A stretch of DNA of 64,000 nucleotides from Mycobacteroides salmoniphilum (lineage in GTDB: Bacteria; Actinomycetota; Actinomycetes; Mycobacteriales; Mycobacteriaceae). A program made the translations under genes and the position numbers. This document shows positions 30,355 through 39,440 of this stretch, piece by piece (the first letter of the stretch is position 1; each line of letters opens with the position of its first letter). Below the pieces are notes generated by a model. That model saw nothing but the letters and a program-made list of their open reading frames with translations, had not been told where the DNA came from and ran no database searches. The stretch covers positions 1,302,001 through 1,366,000 of the forward strand of contig NZ_CP024633.1 in assembly GCF_004924335.1 (NCBI RefSeq), given 5' to 3'.

Positions 30355-32982
30355 GTGAAAGCCCTACGTCGATTCACGGTTCGTGCCCATCTTCCGGAGC
30401 GGTTGGCGGCGCTGGGCGAGTTATCGAACAACCTGCGCTGGTCATGGCATCAGCCCACCCTGGATCTCTTCGCCGATATCGACCACGAACTGTGGGACCA
30501 GACCAACCACGATCCGGTCGCGGTGCTGGGGTCGGTCCCGGCGCAACGGCTCGACGAACTGGCGGCCGACGACGGCTTTGTCGACAGGGTGGCTGCCCTG
30601 GCGGGTGATTTGCATGACTATCTGAACCGGCCGATGTGGTACCAGCGCCAGCTGGAGCGAACCAGCGACGACCCCGCAGAGGCCGCCGAGAGCACCGTTC
30701 TGCCGACCGCGATCGCCTACTTCTCGATGGAGTTCGGCGTCTCCGAGGTGCTGCCGAACTACTCCGGCGGTTTGGGGATCCTGGCCGGCGATCACCTCAA
30801 GGCTGCCTCCGACCTGGGTCTGCCGCTCATTGCGGTGGGACTGCACTACCGGTCGGGATACTTCCGGCAGTCGTTGACCGCCGACGGCTGGCAGACCGAG
30901 CAGTATCCGTTGATCGATCCGGCCGGACTGCCGCTGCGGCTGCTGGCGCATGAAGATGGCACCCCGATCCTGATCACGGTGCCGATGCCACAGGACAGGG
31001 TGCTCTCCGCACGCATCTGGGTTGCGCAGGTGGGCCGGATTCCGTTGCTGCTCTTGGACTCAGATATCGCCGAAAACGATCGGGAACTGCGCTATGTCAC
31101 CGACCGGCTGTATGGCGGTGACCAGGACCACCGCATCAAGCAGGAGATCCTGGCCGGCATCGGTGGTGTGCGCGCCATTCGTGCGTATGTCGCCTCCGCA
31201 GGCGTGTCGGCTCCGGAGGTGTTCCACACCAACGAGGGGCATGCCGGGTTCCTGGGGCTGGAGCGCATCCGTGAGTACGTCGGGCAGCACGGGCTGGATG
31301 TCGAAACGGCCTTGACGGTGGTGCGGTCCAGCACCGTGTTCACCACGCACACACCGGTTCCCGCGGGTATCGACCGATTCCCCGTGGACTTGGTGCGTCG
31401 GTACTTCGGGGAATCCGGTGATTCCACGCTGCTGCCCGGGGTGCCGGTGGACCGCATCATCGCCCTGGGGGCAGAGGACGATCCGTCCACGTTCAACATG
31501 GCTCACATGGGGCTGCGCCTGGCGCAGCGCGCCAACGGCGTATCGCTGCTGCACGGCCAGGTGAGCCGGTCGATGTTCAACGGATTGTGGCCGTCATTCG
31601 ATGCCGCGGAGGTCCCGATCGGGTCGATCACCAATGGCGTGCACGCGCCCACGTGGGCGGCGCCGCAGTGGTTGGAGTTGGGGCAGCAGCTCGTCGGCGC
31701 CGAGGCGTTCAACGATGCCAGCGGATGGGACCGCATCCACGAGGTGGATCCCGGACACATCTGGTGGATCCGGTCGCAGCTGCGAGAGCAGCTGATACAG
31801 GACGTGCGGCGGCGGATACGTGCATCGTGGCTGCAGCGGGGTGCTGCCGAGGCCGAATTGGGCTGGGTGGACACTGCCTTCGACCCTGGCGTGCTGACCA
31901 TCGGCTTCGCGCGTCGCGTCCCGACGTACAAGCGGCTCACCCTGATGCTGCGCAACCCGGAACGGTTGCGTGAGCTACTGCTCGACGAGAAGCAGCCGGT
32001 ACAGCTCATCGTGGCAGGCAAGTCGCATCCCGCCGACGATGGCGGCAAGGGCCTCATCCAGCAGATCGTCAAATTCGCCGACCAGGCCGATGTGCGACAC
32101 CGGATCACCTTCCTGCCCGATTACGACATGTCGATGGCCCGCTACCTGTACTTCGGTTGCGACGTGTGGCTGAACAATCCGCTGCGCCCGCTGGAGGCGT
32201 GCGGGACCTCCGGGATGAAGAGTGCGCTCAACGGTGGGCTCAACCTGTCCATCCGCGATGGCTGGTGGGACGAGTGGTACGACGGCGAAAACGGCTGGGA
32301 GATACCGACGGCCGACGGGGTCACCGACGATACGCGACGCGACGACCTGGAGGCCGCCGCGCTGTACGAGCTGCTGGCGCAGAAGGTTGCGCCCAAGTTC
32401 TACGAACGCGATGAACACGGCACCCCGCAGCGTTGGGTGGAGATGGTTCGCCACACGCTGGAGAAGTTGGGTCCCAAGGTGTTGGCATCCAGGATGGTTC
32501 GTGATTACACGGTGGGCTACTACGCTCCTGCGGCAAAATCGCTGCGCGCCACCGTCGGTCCCGATGATTCGTTTACCCCGGCCAAGGAGCTGGCGCGCTA
32601 TCGGGAGCGGGTGCAGCAGGTGTGGCCGTCGCTGGTCATCACCGACGTCGACAGTTCGGGCCTGCCGGACACGCCGCTGTTGGGGTCTCCGTTGACGCTC
32701 ACCGCGTCGGTTCAGCTTTCCGGGCTGGCACCGACGGAGGTTGCGGTGCAGGCCGTGATCGGTCGAGTTGACTTGGACGACAAGCTCTCTGATTCGGAGA
32801 TCGTCCCGATGACGCACACGGGTAGCCGTGATGGTGGGGTGGAGACGTTCTCCACCACGACCACATTGCCGGTCTCCGGATCTGTGGGCTACACGGTGCG
32901 GGTGCTTCCGCACCATCCGCTGTTGGCCGGCGATAGCGAGCTGGGCCTCTCGGTGTTGGCCGCCAGCGACTTGGAGCACTAG
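30355..32982 (+). CDS. glgP: Alpha-glucan phosphorylase
   Basis: This 875-residue enzyme releases glucose-1-phosphate from glycogen or capsular glucan. It has the pyridoxal-phosphate fold signature FGCDVWLNNPLRPLEACGTS followed by GMKSALNGGLNLSIRDGW, an N-terminal DUF3417-type domain (about 12-130) and the STVFTTHTPVPAGIDRF segment. Length is close to Rv1328 (863 residues). The GTG start at 30355 follows GAAGG. Its role opposes GlgE/GlgB, so the divergent pair can set the balance between glucan storage and use. Confidence 0.96.
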   Translation: MKALRRFTVRAHLPERLAALGELSNNLRWSWHQPTLDLFADIDHELWDQTNHDPVAVLGSVPAQRLDELAADDGFVDRVAALAGDLHDYLNRPMWYQRQLERTSDDPAEAAESTVLPTAIAYFSMEFGVSEVLPNYSGGLGILAGDHLKAASDLGLPLIAVGLHYRSGYFRQSLTADGWQTEQYPLIDPAGLPLRLLAHEDGTPILITVPMPQDRVLSARIWVAQVGRIPLLLLDSDIAENDRELRYVTDRLYGGDQDHRIKQEILAGIGGVRAIRAYVASAGVSAPEVFHTNEGHAGFLGLERIREYVGQHGLDVETALTVVRSSTVFTTHTPVPAGIDRFPVDLVRRYFGESGDSTLLPGVPVDRIIALGAEDDPSTFNMAHMGLRLAQRANGVSLLHGQVSRSMFNGLWPSFDAAEVPIGSITNGVHAPTWAAPQWLELGQQLVGAEAFNDASGWDRIHEVDPGHIWWIRSQLREQLIQDVRRRIRASWLQRGAAEAELGWVDTAFDPGVLTIGFARRVPTYKRLTLMLRNPERLRELLLDEKQPVQLIVAGKSHPADDGGKGLIQQIVKFADQADVRHRITFLPDYDMSMARYLYFGCDVWLNNPLRPLEACGTSGMKSALNGGLNLSIRDGWWDEWYDGENGWEIPTADGVTDDTRRDDLEAAALYELLAQKVAPKFYERDEHGTPQRWVEMVRHTLEKLGPKVLASRMVRDYTVGYYAPAAKSLRATVGPDDSFTPAKELARYRERVQQVWPSLVITDVDSSGLPDTPLLGSPLTLTASVQLSGLAPTEVAVQAVIGRVDLDDKLSDSEIVPMTHTGSRDGGVETFSTTTTLPVSGSVGYTVRVLPHHPLLAGDSELGLSVLAASDLEH

Positions 32983-32988
32983 GAGCGA

Positions 32989-34452
32989 TCAGCCGTAGCG
33001 CGTGAGGCAGCGGTCCGTCGATCCAGCCACTCCGTCGCGGAAGGCATCGATCCGGGAGAAGCCGGCCGGGATGGTGGTTCCGTTGACATCGCTGGCCACG
33101 ACGCCATTGGTCAGTAGGCCCGACACGGCCTCGTCAAGATCCCCGGCGGTGAGCACCATCGGGTTCGGTTCCCGGGTTGGCGTCGTGGGTTTGGCCATGG
33201 CCGCCGATGCGACACCAGTCAGACAGGCGCTGCGTAGCGCGCTCTGCCCGTTGTCCAGCGGCAGGCCATGTTGCTTCTCGATCGCCAATGCATAGCGGGA
33301 AATGACCATCGAGTAGGCGGTGAAGTCGCCCGTTATCTGCCCCTGATCGTGGGTGGGCCGGGCCAGATCGGTCAGTCGCGGTAGATCGAGGGCCACGGTA
33401 TTGGAATCCGGGCAGTACACCGCGGCTGCGGACCGCGTCCGATGGCCGGGCTCGTCACATGCGGCCCCCGACACCGACAGTCGCGGCGGTGATGTGTTCC
33501 CCGTAGGCGTGTACACCGCTCGGAGCACCATCATCAGGGTGCGCAAGGTGTCGATGGAGACGGGCGTGTCTCCCGATGCGCCGGGCGGCAAGTTCTCCGG
33601 GAGCCCGCCGCGACGCTTGGCAATCTCGGCCATATCGATCCGGGTGCATTCGGCTGCGCCGTCAACGAATCCGCGCTGGAACGCCGATACCCGCTCGAAT
33701 GCGGATCCGTGCGCATCGAGGGCACCGCCTGCCTCGACGGGGTCGTCCCGGAAGGCGATGAGCGCCGCGATGACCTTGTTGAGACCATCGCCCGTGCTCA
33801 GCGTGAAACGCGGCGAGCTGCCCTGCGCCACCCACCGCAGGTATGTTCCGGCGAGACAATCGGCCATCTGCTCACCGACCAGGGTCTGCGTGTGAGGGTC
33901 AACCATCTCCGATTGGTGCGCGACGGCATGTCCGTACTCGTGGGCCAGCGTCATGGGTACCGCCATGGGTCCGAACATCCGCACCAGCCTGCGCAACAGC
34001 GCGCCGCGGTCCCACCCAAGGCTGTTCTGCCTGATGCAGTACCCGGCGTTGTCGAAGCCGATCGTCGGGTTGTTGCAGAAGTCAGTTGTACTGGGGCTCT
34101 CGCTATTCCAGGACACTAGTGATTCGACCGGATGCAATGTGGCCCAGAAGGTCTTGGGATATGCCTCCTGCCAGAAGTCTTCGATGTCGGCGACCGCGCT
34201 GACCGCAAGCCGGTCCATCTCGCCGTCGTCGGTGCCACGCACGGCCCTGTCGGCCGGTTTGGGATTCGGGCGTAACCCGGACGGGCCGTCGACGGCAGGG
34301 AGCCCGGCGACTTGGTAGGCATTGCCGAGCTGCGAAACCGGTGCGCCATCAACAGCATTCGCGCAAGCGGATAACACGAGGAGCAGCAGGGCGCAGCAGG
34401 TCAGGATCCCCGTCGGGTTGCGGAACCACCTGACCGGAAGCGACATGGCCAT
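32989..34452 (-). CDS. Lipoprotein zinc metallopeptidase (HEYGH), copy 2
   Basis: This 487-residue lipoprotein has a hydrophobic signal (GILTCCALLLLVLSACA) and the zinc motif AHEYGHAVAHQ. It shares long stretches of layout with copy 1: AGLPAVDGPSG after the signal, IEDFW, an N-terminal cysteine pair, WDRG, QQADC/QMADC-like downstream residues and PAGFSRIDAFRDGV near the end. I used ATG 34452; an ATG six bases later (34446) is equally possible, and the 34497 start would overlap dinG. It lies 14 bases after dinG and converges with glgP across six bases. Confidence 0.85.
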   Translation of the reverse strand: MAMSLPVRWFRNPTGILTCCALLLLVLSACANAVDGAPVSQLGNAYQVAGLPAVDGPSGLRPNPKPADRAVRGTDDGEMDRLAVSAVADIEDFWQEAYPKTFWATLHPVESLVSWNSESPSTTDFCNNPTIGFDNAGYCIRQNSLGWDRGALLRRLVRMFGPMAVPMTLAHEYGHAVAHQSEMVDPHTQTLVGEQMADCLAGTYLRWVAQGSSPRFTLSTGDGLNKVIAALIAFRDDPVEAGGALDAHGSAFERVSAFQRGFVDGAAECTRIDMAEIAKRRGGLPENLPPGASGDTPVSIDTLRTLMMVLRAVYTPTGNTSPPRLSVSGAACDEPGHRTRSAAAVYCPDSNTVALDLPRLTDLARPTHDQGQITGDFTAYSMVISRYALAIEKQHGLPLDNGQSALRSACLTGVASAAMAKPTTPTREPNPMVLTAGDLDEAVSGLLTNGVVASDVNGTTIPAGFSRIDAFRDGVAGSTDRCLTRYG

Positions 34453-34465
34453 CTCTCTGTCGGGG

Positions 34466-36520
34466 CTATTCCCGTGTGCGGGAGCCCCCTCCAGCATAAG
34501 TCGCGGTGTGCTTGGTCACGAGCCGTTGCAGCGCCGCGGTCACCACCGACAAATCGTGTGTCGACCAGAACGGTGGCAGCGATGCTCGGAGAAATCCGCC
34601 GTAACCCGCCGTCGCCATTCGCGAATCGAGCACCGCGACAACGCCTCTGTCCTGCGCGCTACGTAGTAGTCGGCCGGTTCCCTGTGCCAGCAGCAGCGCC
34701 GCCTGCGTGCCCGCCACCGCCATGAACCCATTGCCTCCGCGCGCGCTGATCGCTCGTTGTCGGGCCGCCCGGAGCGGATCATCAGGTCGGGGGAATGGGA
34801 TGCGGTCGATGAGAACGAGCGATAAGGAGGGGCCGGGTACGTCCACGCCCTGCCACAGCGACAGGGTGCCGAACAGTGAGGTTTCGGGCGCTGCACTGAA
34901 TTGTTCGACCAGAACCGACGTCGCGTCGTCACCCTGGCACAGCACCGGGGTGTCGAGCCTGCTACGCATCTCTTCGGACGCTTCCTTGGCGGCGCGCATC
35001 GAGGAAAACAGTCCCAGCGTGCGTCCCCCTGCCGCGCGGATCAGCGTCTCGATCTCATCAAGTGCCGCCGCACCGACGCCGTCACGTCCCGGGGCGGGAA
35101 GGTGCCGCGCGAGGTAAAGAATGGCGGACTTCTCATGCTGAAAGGGGGACCCGACATCGATGCCATGCCAGGTGGTCTTGGCCTCGGTGCCAGAGTCTGC
35201 GCTGGGTTCGCGGGCGGGCAGGCCCCAGGAGGCGGCCATGGTGTCGAACTTCCCCCCGAGAGCCAGGGTGGCAGAGGTGAGGATGACGGTGCGTTGTCCG
35301 AACAGTCGGGTGCGCAGCAGCCCTGCCACCGACAGCGGGGCAACTCGCAGGACTGGGCGCACCGAGCCCCGGTTGTCCTCATGATCGAGCCAGACCACGT
35401 TGGGGCGTGCCGTGATGTCCGGTTCGCCCCAGCATGCCAGTGCTAAGGAAGCGGCATCGACGATATCGTCCAGTGCGGCAACCGCTTCCGTACGCGCCGC
35501 GGCGGTGGCGGGGTCGGTCGACTGCCCTGTGGGTATCTCGGTGCGCGCCGCGGCCGCGGCATCGCGCAGCGCAGTCAGATAGGTGACGGTTTCCTCATCC
35601 GCGCGGTCGATGGTGCCGGGCCTGCTGTCGTGGATCAGTGAGGAGAACGTTGCCGAGCTGGCTTCGAACCGGCTCGCCGTCTCGGGTGATACCAGTCGGC
35701 CGATGCGGCGGATGGTGACGGTGAGGCCGACTGCCGAGAGTTCTTGGGTAGCAACGCTTGTTACTCGGTCAACGAGGTCGTGTGCCTCATCGACGATGAC
35801 CGCGTCATGCTCGGGCAGGATGTTTATGTCAGCGATGGCATCGATGGCGAGCAGCGCGTGATTGGTGACCACCACATCCGACTGTCCCGCGTCGAGCCGG
35901 GCCAGCTCGGCAAAACACTCGGTGCCGAACGGGCACCGCGTGGCGCCGAGGCATTCGCGCGCCGACACGCTGACCTGTGACCAGGAACGATCGGGCACCC
36001 CGGGCTTGAGCTCATCGCGATCCCCGGTCTTGGTCGTATCTGCCCAGTCATTGAGCCGCTGTACATCGCGCCCGAGCGCGCTGGCCGCGAAGGGCTCGAA
36101 CAGCGTGTCGGGCGCTTCCTGATCGGAAGCGGCTCCATTGTGCAATTTGTTGAGGCACAGGTAATTTCCCCGGCCTTTGAGGATTGCGAATGTCGGCTTG
36201 CGGGACAGTGAGGGTGCCAACGCTTCGGCTAATCGGGGCAGATCCCGATCCACGAGCTGACGTTGCAGCGCGATGGTGGCCGTGGAGACTACGACCGGGG
36301 ATGACTCCTCGATGGCGTGGGCAAGGGCAGGCACCAGGTATGCCAGGGACTTGCCGGTGCCGGTGCCGGCCTGGACCACCAGGTGTTCGCCGCTGTGTAG
36401 GGAGTGTTCGACGGCGGTGGCCATCGTGAGCTGTCCGGTGCGTTCAGTTCCGCCAAGCGCTGTGACGGCGGTGGCGAGCAGACCCGTGGATACGGATGCG
36501 CCGCTCGATTTCTCGTTCAG
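34466..36520 (-). CDS. dinG: DinG/XPD-family ATP-dependent DNA helicase, probable CTG start
   Basis: From the CTG at 36520 the protein has 684 residues (Rv1329c about 664). It contains a Q-motif region (TERTGQLTM), Walker A QAGTGTGKS, DEAH (AVIVDEAHDL) and motif VI (LAQGTGRLLRS). Four iron-sulfur cysteines lie in NYLCLNK and ARECLGATRCPFGTECF. It is a 5'-3' helicase that unwinds R-loops and forks. The first ATG in frame (36424) would cut off the conserved LLATAVTALGGTERTGQ stretch. Upstream of it there is no ATG, GTG or TTG. The CTG at 36520 overlaps the pncA stop (CTGA) and has GAGGTGA four bases before it, so it is the best start. Confidence 0.88.
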   Translation of the reverse strand: MNEKSSGASVSTGLLATAVTALGGTERTGQLTMATAVEHSLHSGEHLVVQAGTGTGKSLAYLVPALAHAIEESSPVVVSTATIALQRQLVDRDLPRLAEALAPSLSRKPTFAILKGRGNYLCLNKLHNGAASDQEAPDTLFEPFAASALGRDVQRLNDWADTTKTGDRDELKPGVPDRSWSQVSVSARECLGATRCPFGTECFAELARLDAGQSDVVVTNHALLAIDAIADINILPEHDAVIVDEAHDLVDRVTSVATQELSAVGLTVTIRRIGRLVSPETASRFEASSATFSSLIHDSRPGTIDRADEETVTYLTALRDAAAAARTEIPTGQSTDPATAAARTEAVAALDDIVDAASLALACWGEPDITARPNVVWLDHEDNRGSVRPVLRVAPLSVAGLLRTRLFGQRTVILTSATLALGGKFDTMAASWGLPAREPSADSGTEAKTTWHGIDVGSPFQHEKSAILYLARHLPAPGRDGVGAAALDEIETLIRAAGGRTLGLFSSMRAAKEASEEMRSRLDTPVLCQGDDATSVLVEQFSAAPETSLFGTLSLWQGVDVPGPSLSLVLIDRIPFPRPDDPLRAARQRAISARGGNGFMAVAGTQAALLLAQGTGRLLRSAQDRGVVAVLDSRMATAGYGGFLRASLPPFWSTHDLSVVTAALQRLVTKHTATYAGGGSRTRE

Positions 36521-37071
36521 CGGATCACCTCGACGCCGGCGTCCCGGAGCTCATCCAGGGCACGATTCATCGATTCTTCGTCAATGCCAACGGAATACTC
36601 GGTGAGCACACGGACATGCAGCCCCTGACGAGCCGCGTCGCGAGCGGTGGCGGCCATGCAGTATTCGGTGGCGATCCCCACCACGTCGACGCTGTGCAGA
36701 TCTCGGGTCCGCAGCCACGACGCCATTGCCGTGCCATCGGTGCCGACGCCCTCGAAACCCGAATAGGCGGCGGAATAGGTGCCTTTGGAGAACACCGCGT
36801 CAACGGGGCTGAGATCAAGGTCCGGATGGAAGTCGGCGCCGGGTGTGCCGACCCGGCAGTGCGGCGGCCAGCTTGTCGCGAAGTCGGGCGTCTCGGAGAA
36901 GTGATCACCGGGGTCGACGTGAAAGTCGCGAGTCGCCACCACCGCGTCGTATGCGCCGGATGTGGTGAGGTTGTTGATCGTCCGAGCGAGCGCGGCACCA
37001 CCGGGCACGGGTAACGAGCCTCCTTCGCAGAAGTCATTCTGCACGTCGACGACGATAAGTGCCCTGCCCAT
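36517..37071 (-). CDS. pncA: Nicotinamidase/pyrazinamidase PncA
   Basis: This 184-residue isochorismatase-fold hydrolase converts nicotinamide to nicotinate for NAD salvage and can activate pyrazinamide. The triad is intact: Asp9, Lys96 (FSKGTY) and Cys138 (GIATEYCMAAT). The metal ligands Asp49, His51, His57 and His71 are also intact. Its numbering matches M. tuberculosis PncA almost exactly. In M. tuberculosis the gene (Rv2043c) is far from dinG and pncB1, whereas here it lies between them. The stop overlaps the probable dinG start. Confidence 0.95.
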   Translation of the reverse strand: MGRALIVVDVQNDFCEGGSLPVPGGAALARTINNLTTSGAYDAVVATRDFHVDPGDHFSETPDFATSWPPHCRVGTPGADFHPDLDLSPVDAVFSKGTYSAAYSGFEGVGTDGTAMASWLRTRDLHSVDVVGIATEYCMAATARDAARQGLHVRVLTEYSVGIDEESMNRALDELRDAGVEVIR

Positions 37072-37095
37072 GGATTGACGGTACCCGGCCCGTGC

Positions 37096-37689
37096 TCAGT
37101 CGAAGATCGACGACACCTGGCGGCCCATGCGTGAGATGTAGTCAATGAGCTCGTCACGGCTGATGCCCAGATCTCCGCGTAGATAGTCGATGATGGCGCC
37201 CGAGGCAGCACCGACAAGCGATACCGACAGAAATCGGCGGCGTCCTGGGTCGCCGACGTCCACCAGCGCCTTCTCCGCGAGGGAGGCGAACGCCATCGAA
37301 CCCGCGAATCCGACGCTGCCGAGTGTCGGCTCGGTGAAAGGGGCCAGCATCATGATGCGGCCGTACTCCGGGTTGTCGACGGTCGCCCCGATGAAGGTCT
37401 CCACCGCACGGGTTTCCAAATCGTCGCCATCGGCGGGGAATTCGGTGACCACACGCATCACGGATTCGAGGACGTCTTGGTACACCGCACGGACGAAGTC
37501 GTCTCGATCACCGAACTCCTCGTAGAAGTTGCGTTCGGAGACACCGGAAGACCTGCATACGGTGCGGATGGTCAGCGCCGGGCCGTCGACGGCGCCGAGC
37601 GCCGCGATGCCCGCGTCGAGCAGCGCGCGTCGACGCGTCGCCCGACGCTCTTCGGGAGTGGTTCCCGCCCATTGCCTTCTGGCTGCCAT
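37096..37689 (-). CDS. TetR-family regulator in the NAD-salvage cluster
   Basis: This 197-residue protein has the TetR DNA-binding domain (about 14-60, TIRTVCRSSGVSERNFYEEFGDRDDFV) and a helical ligand-binding half. GGAGGACAT precedes the ATG. It is encoded between pncB (18 bases upstream) and pncA (24 bases downstream), all on the same strand, so it may control NAD salvage. No palindrome in the short gap stands out. Ligand unknown. Confidence 0.88.
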   Translation of the reverse strand: MAARRQWAGTTPEERRATRRRALLDAGIAALGAVDGPALTIRTVCRSSGVSERNFYEEFGDRDDFVRAVYQDVLESVMRVVTEFPADGDDLETRAVETFIGATVDNPEYGRIMMLAPFTEPTLGSVGFAGSMAFASLAEKALVDVGDPGRRRFLSVSLVGAASGAIIDYLRGDLGISRDELIDYISRMGRQVSSIFD

Positions 37690-37707
37690 ATGTCCTCCGG
37701 GCCAGAA

Positions 37708-39012
37708 TTATCCCACCAGTCGGGTGGTAATCGCAGGATCCCCGTGGGAAAGGCCCAGCCCTTCCCACGGCAGGCTCAGTAATCCCGCGCGTACACGGCC
37801 CCTGGCGTCTTCGAGCGAGTCGGTGGTGATGGGCGTGCCGCCGCGCACCAGTGGGGCGGTCAGTGTCCGGTGCGGCTCTTTCAGCGTCGGCAGGCCGGTG
37901 GCTGCCCGGTACACCACTTCCTCGGTGATAGTGCCGGTCGGCCTGGCGGTGCGCAGGGCGCATTTGTGGCCGCCGTGGGATTCCTTATGGCTGCTGCGTT
38001 TTGCCACGGAGATGCCGTCGATCTCGACGAGCTTGTAGACCATGCCGGCCGTCGGGAATCCGGAGCCGGTCACCACCGAAGTACCCACCCCGTAGATGTC
38101 GACGGGTTCGGCGCGCAGTGCCGCGATGGAGTACTCGTCGAGGTCTCCGGAGACGACAATGCGGGTTCGGTGCGCACCGAGGGCGTCGAGTTGTGCTCGA
38201 ACCTGCCGGGCCAGCATGCCCAGATCGCCGGAATCGATGCGTACCGCCCCGAGCTCGGGGCCCGCGACGGCGATCGCGTTCTCGACCCCGCTGGTGATGT
38301 CGTAGGTGTCCACCAGCAAGGTGGTCGACACACCCAGCGCCTCCACCTGTGCACGAAATGCCTCGCGTTCGGCCTCGCCGGGGCTCATCCCGTCCCTTGC
38401 GTGGAGCAGGGTGAATGCATGTGCGGCGGTGCCGCGGGCGGGCACGCCGTAACGGCGCTGCGCCTCCAGATTGGACGTGGATTCGAACCCCGCGAGATAG
38501 GCCGCGCGGGCGCAGGCCACCGCGGCCAGCTCGTGCGTGCGCCGCGACCCCATCTCGATGAGCGGACGCCCTCCGGCCGCCGACACCATTCGGGCGGCGG
38601 CGGAGGCGATGGCACTGTCGTGGTTCAGAATCGACAGTGTCAGGGTTTCGAGGATGACGCATTCAGCGAAGGTTCCCCGCACCGTCAGTACCGGGGATCC
38701 CGGGAAGTAGAGCTCACCCTCCGGGTAGCCGTCGATGTCGCCACCGAATCGGTACGCGGCGAGGTAGTGGAGTGCGTCCTCGTCCAAGAAATCGGACAAA
38801 GAATCCAATTCTTCGGATCCGAATCGGAACTCGGCAAGCGCTTCGAGCAATCGAGCGGTACCGGCGACCACGCCGTACCGGCGGCCGTCCGGCAACCTTC
38901 TGGCGAACACTTCGAACGTGGCTTCGCGCCCCGCGGTGCCGTCACGCAGTGCTGCGGCGAGCATGGTGAGCTCGTACTTGTCGGTGAGCAATGACGTGCA
39001 CGGGTGCGTCAT
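37708..39012 (-). CDS. pncB: Nicotinate phosphoribosyltransferase
   Basis: This 434-residue enzyme makes nicotinate mononucleotide from nicotinate and PRPP in the Preiss-Handler pathway. LLTDKYELTMLAAALRDG at the N-terminus, the GDIDGYPEGELYFPGSPVL motif, RIDSGDLGMLARQ and the KRSSHKESHGGHK loop fit the family and Rv1330c. I used ATG 39012 (MTHPCTSLL); a GTG nine bases upstream is an alternative. It is the first gene of the pncB-tetR-pncA-dinG run and is divergent from clpS across about 115 bases. Confidence 0.95.
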   Translation of the reverse strand: MTHPCTSLLTDKYELTMLAAALRDGTAGREATFEVFARRLPDGRRYGVVAGTARLLEALAEFRFGSEELDSLSDFLDEDALHYLAAYRFGGDIDGYPEGELYFPGSPVLTVRGTFAECVILETLTLSILNHDSAIASAAARMVSAAGGRPLIEMGSRRTHELAAVACARAAYLAGFESTSNLEAQRRYGVPARGTAAHAFTLLHARDGMSPGEAEREAFRAQVEALGVSTTLLVDTYDITSGVENAIAVAGPELGAVRIDSGDLGMLARQVRAQLDALGAHRTRIVVSGDLDEYSIAALRAEPVDIYGVGTSVVTGSGFPTAGMVYKLVEIDGISVAKRSSHKESHGGHKCALRTARPTGTITEEVVYRAATGLPTLKEPHRTLTAPLVRGGTPITTDSLEDARGRVRAGLLSLPWEGLGLSHGDPAITTRLVG

Positions 39013-39126
39013 GTGCGCCACGTTAGCGGGATACCTGGGCGCGTGACCGGCTCCGACAGGCTTCGGGGGACGGCGGAACTCCGAACTTCATGCTGACAGA
39101 GTTGGCGGTCCCGGTATTCTGGGGCC

Positions 39127-39429
39127 ATGGGTGCGCCGGCGCGAGCCTTGCCAGGGACTACTGCGGAGAGGTCTGTCGAACATGTCGACCAGACCCAGTC
39201 GCCGTGGGTCACCATTGTCTGGGACGACCCGGTGAACCTGATGAACTATGTCGCCTATGTGTTCCAGCAGCTGTTCGGCTATAGCGAGAGCGAGGCAACC
39301 AACCTCATGCTGCAGGTTCACCATGAGGGTAAGGCTGTGGTGTCGTGCGGGGCTCGCGAGTCGATGGAGATCGATGTCAGCAAGCTGCACGCCGCCGGTC
39401 TGTGGGCCACTCTGCAGCAGGATCGCTGA
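39127..39429 (+). CDS. clpS: ClpS adaptor of the Clp protease
   Basis: This 100-residue protein delivers N-degron substrates to ClpC1P. The core [20 protein letters not shown] with the N-end-rule pocket, then [21 protein letters not shown], is typical. The disordered N-terminal 30 residues are also expected. It sits upstream of the aosR-like gene with an 11-base gap, as in Rv1331-Rv1332. Confidence 0.95.
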   Translation: MGAPARALPGTTAERSVEHVDQTQSPWVTIVWDDPVNLMNYVAYVFQQLFGYSESEATNLMLQVHHEGKAVVSCGARESMEIDVSKLHAAGLWATLQQDR

Positions 39430-39440
39430 GTCGCTGATCC

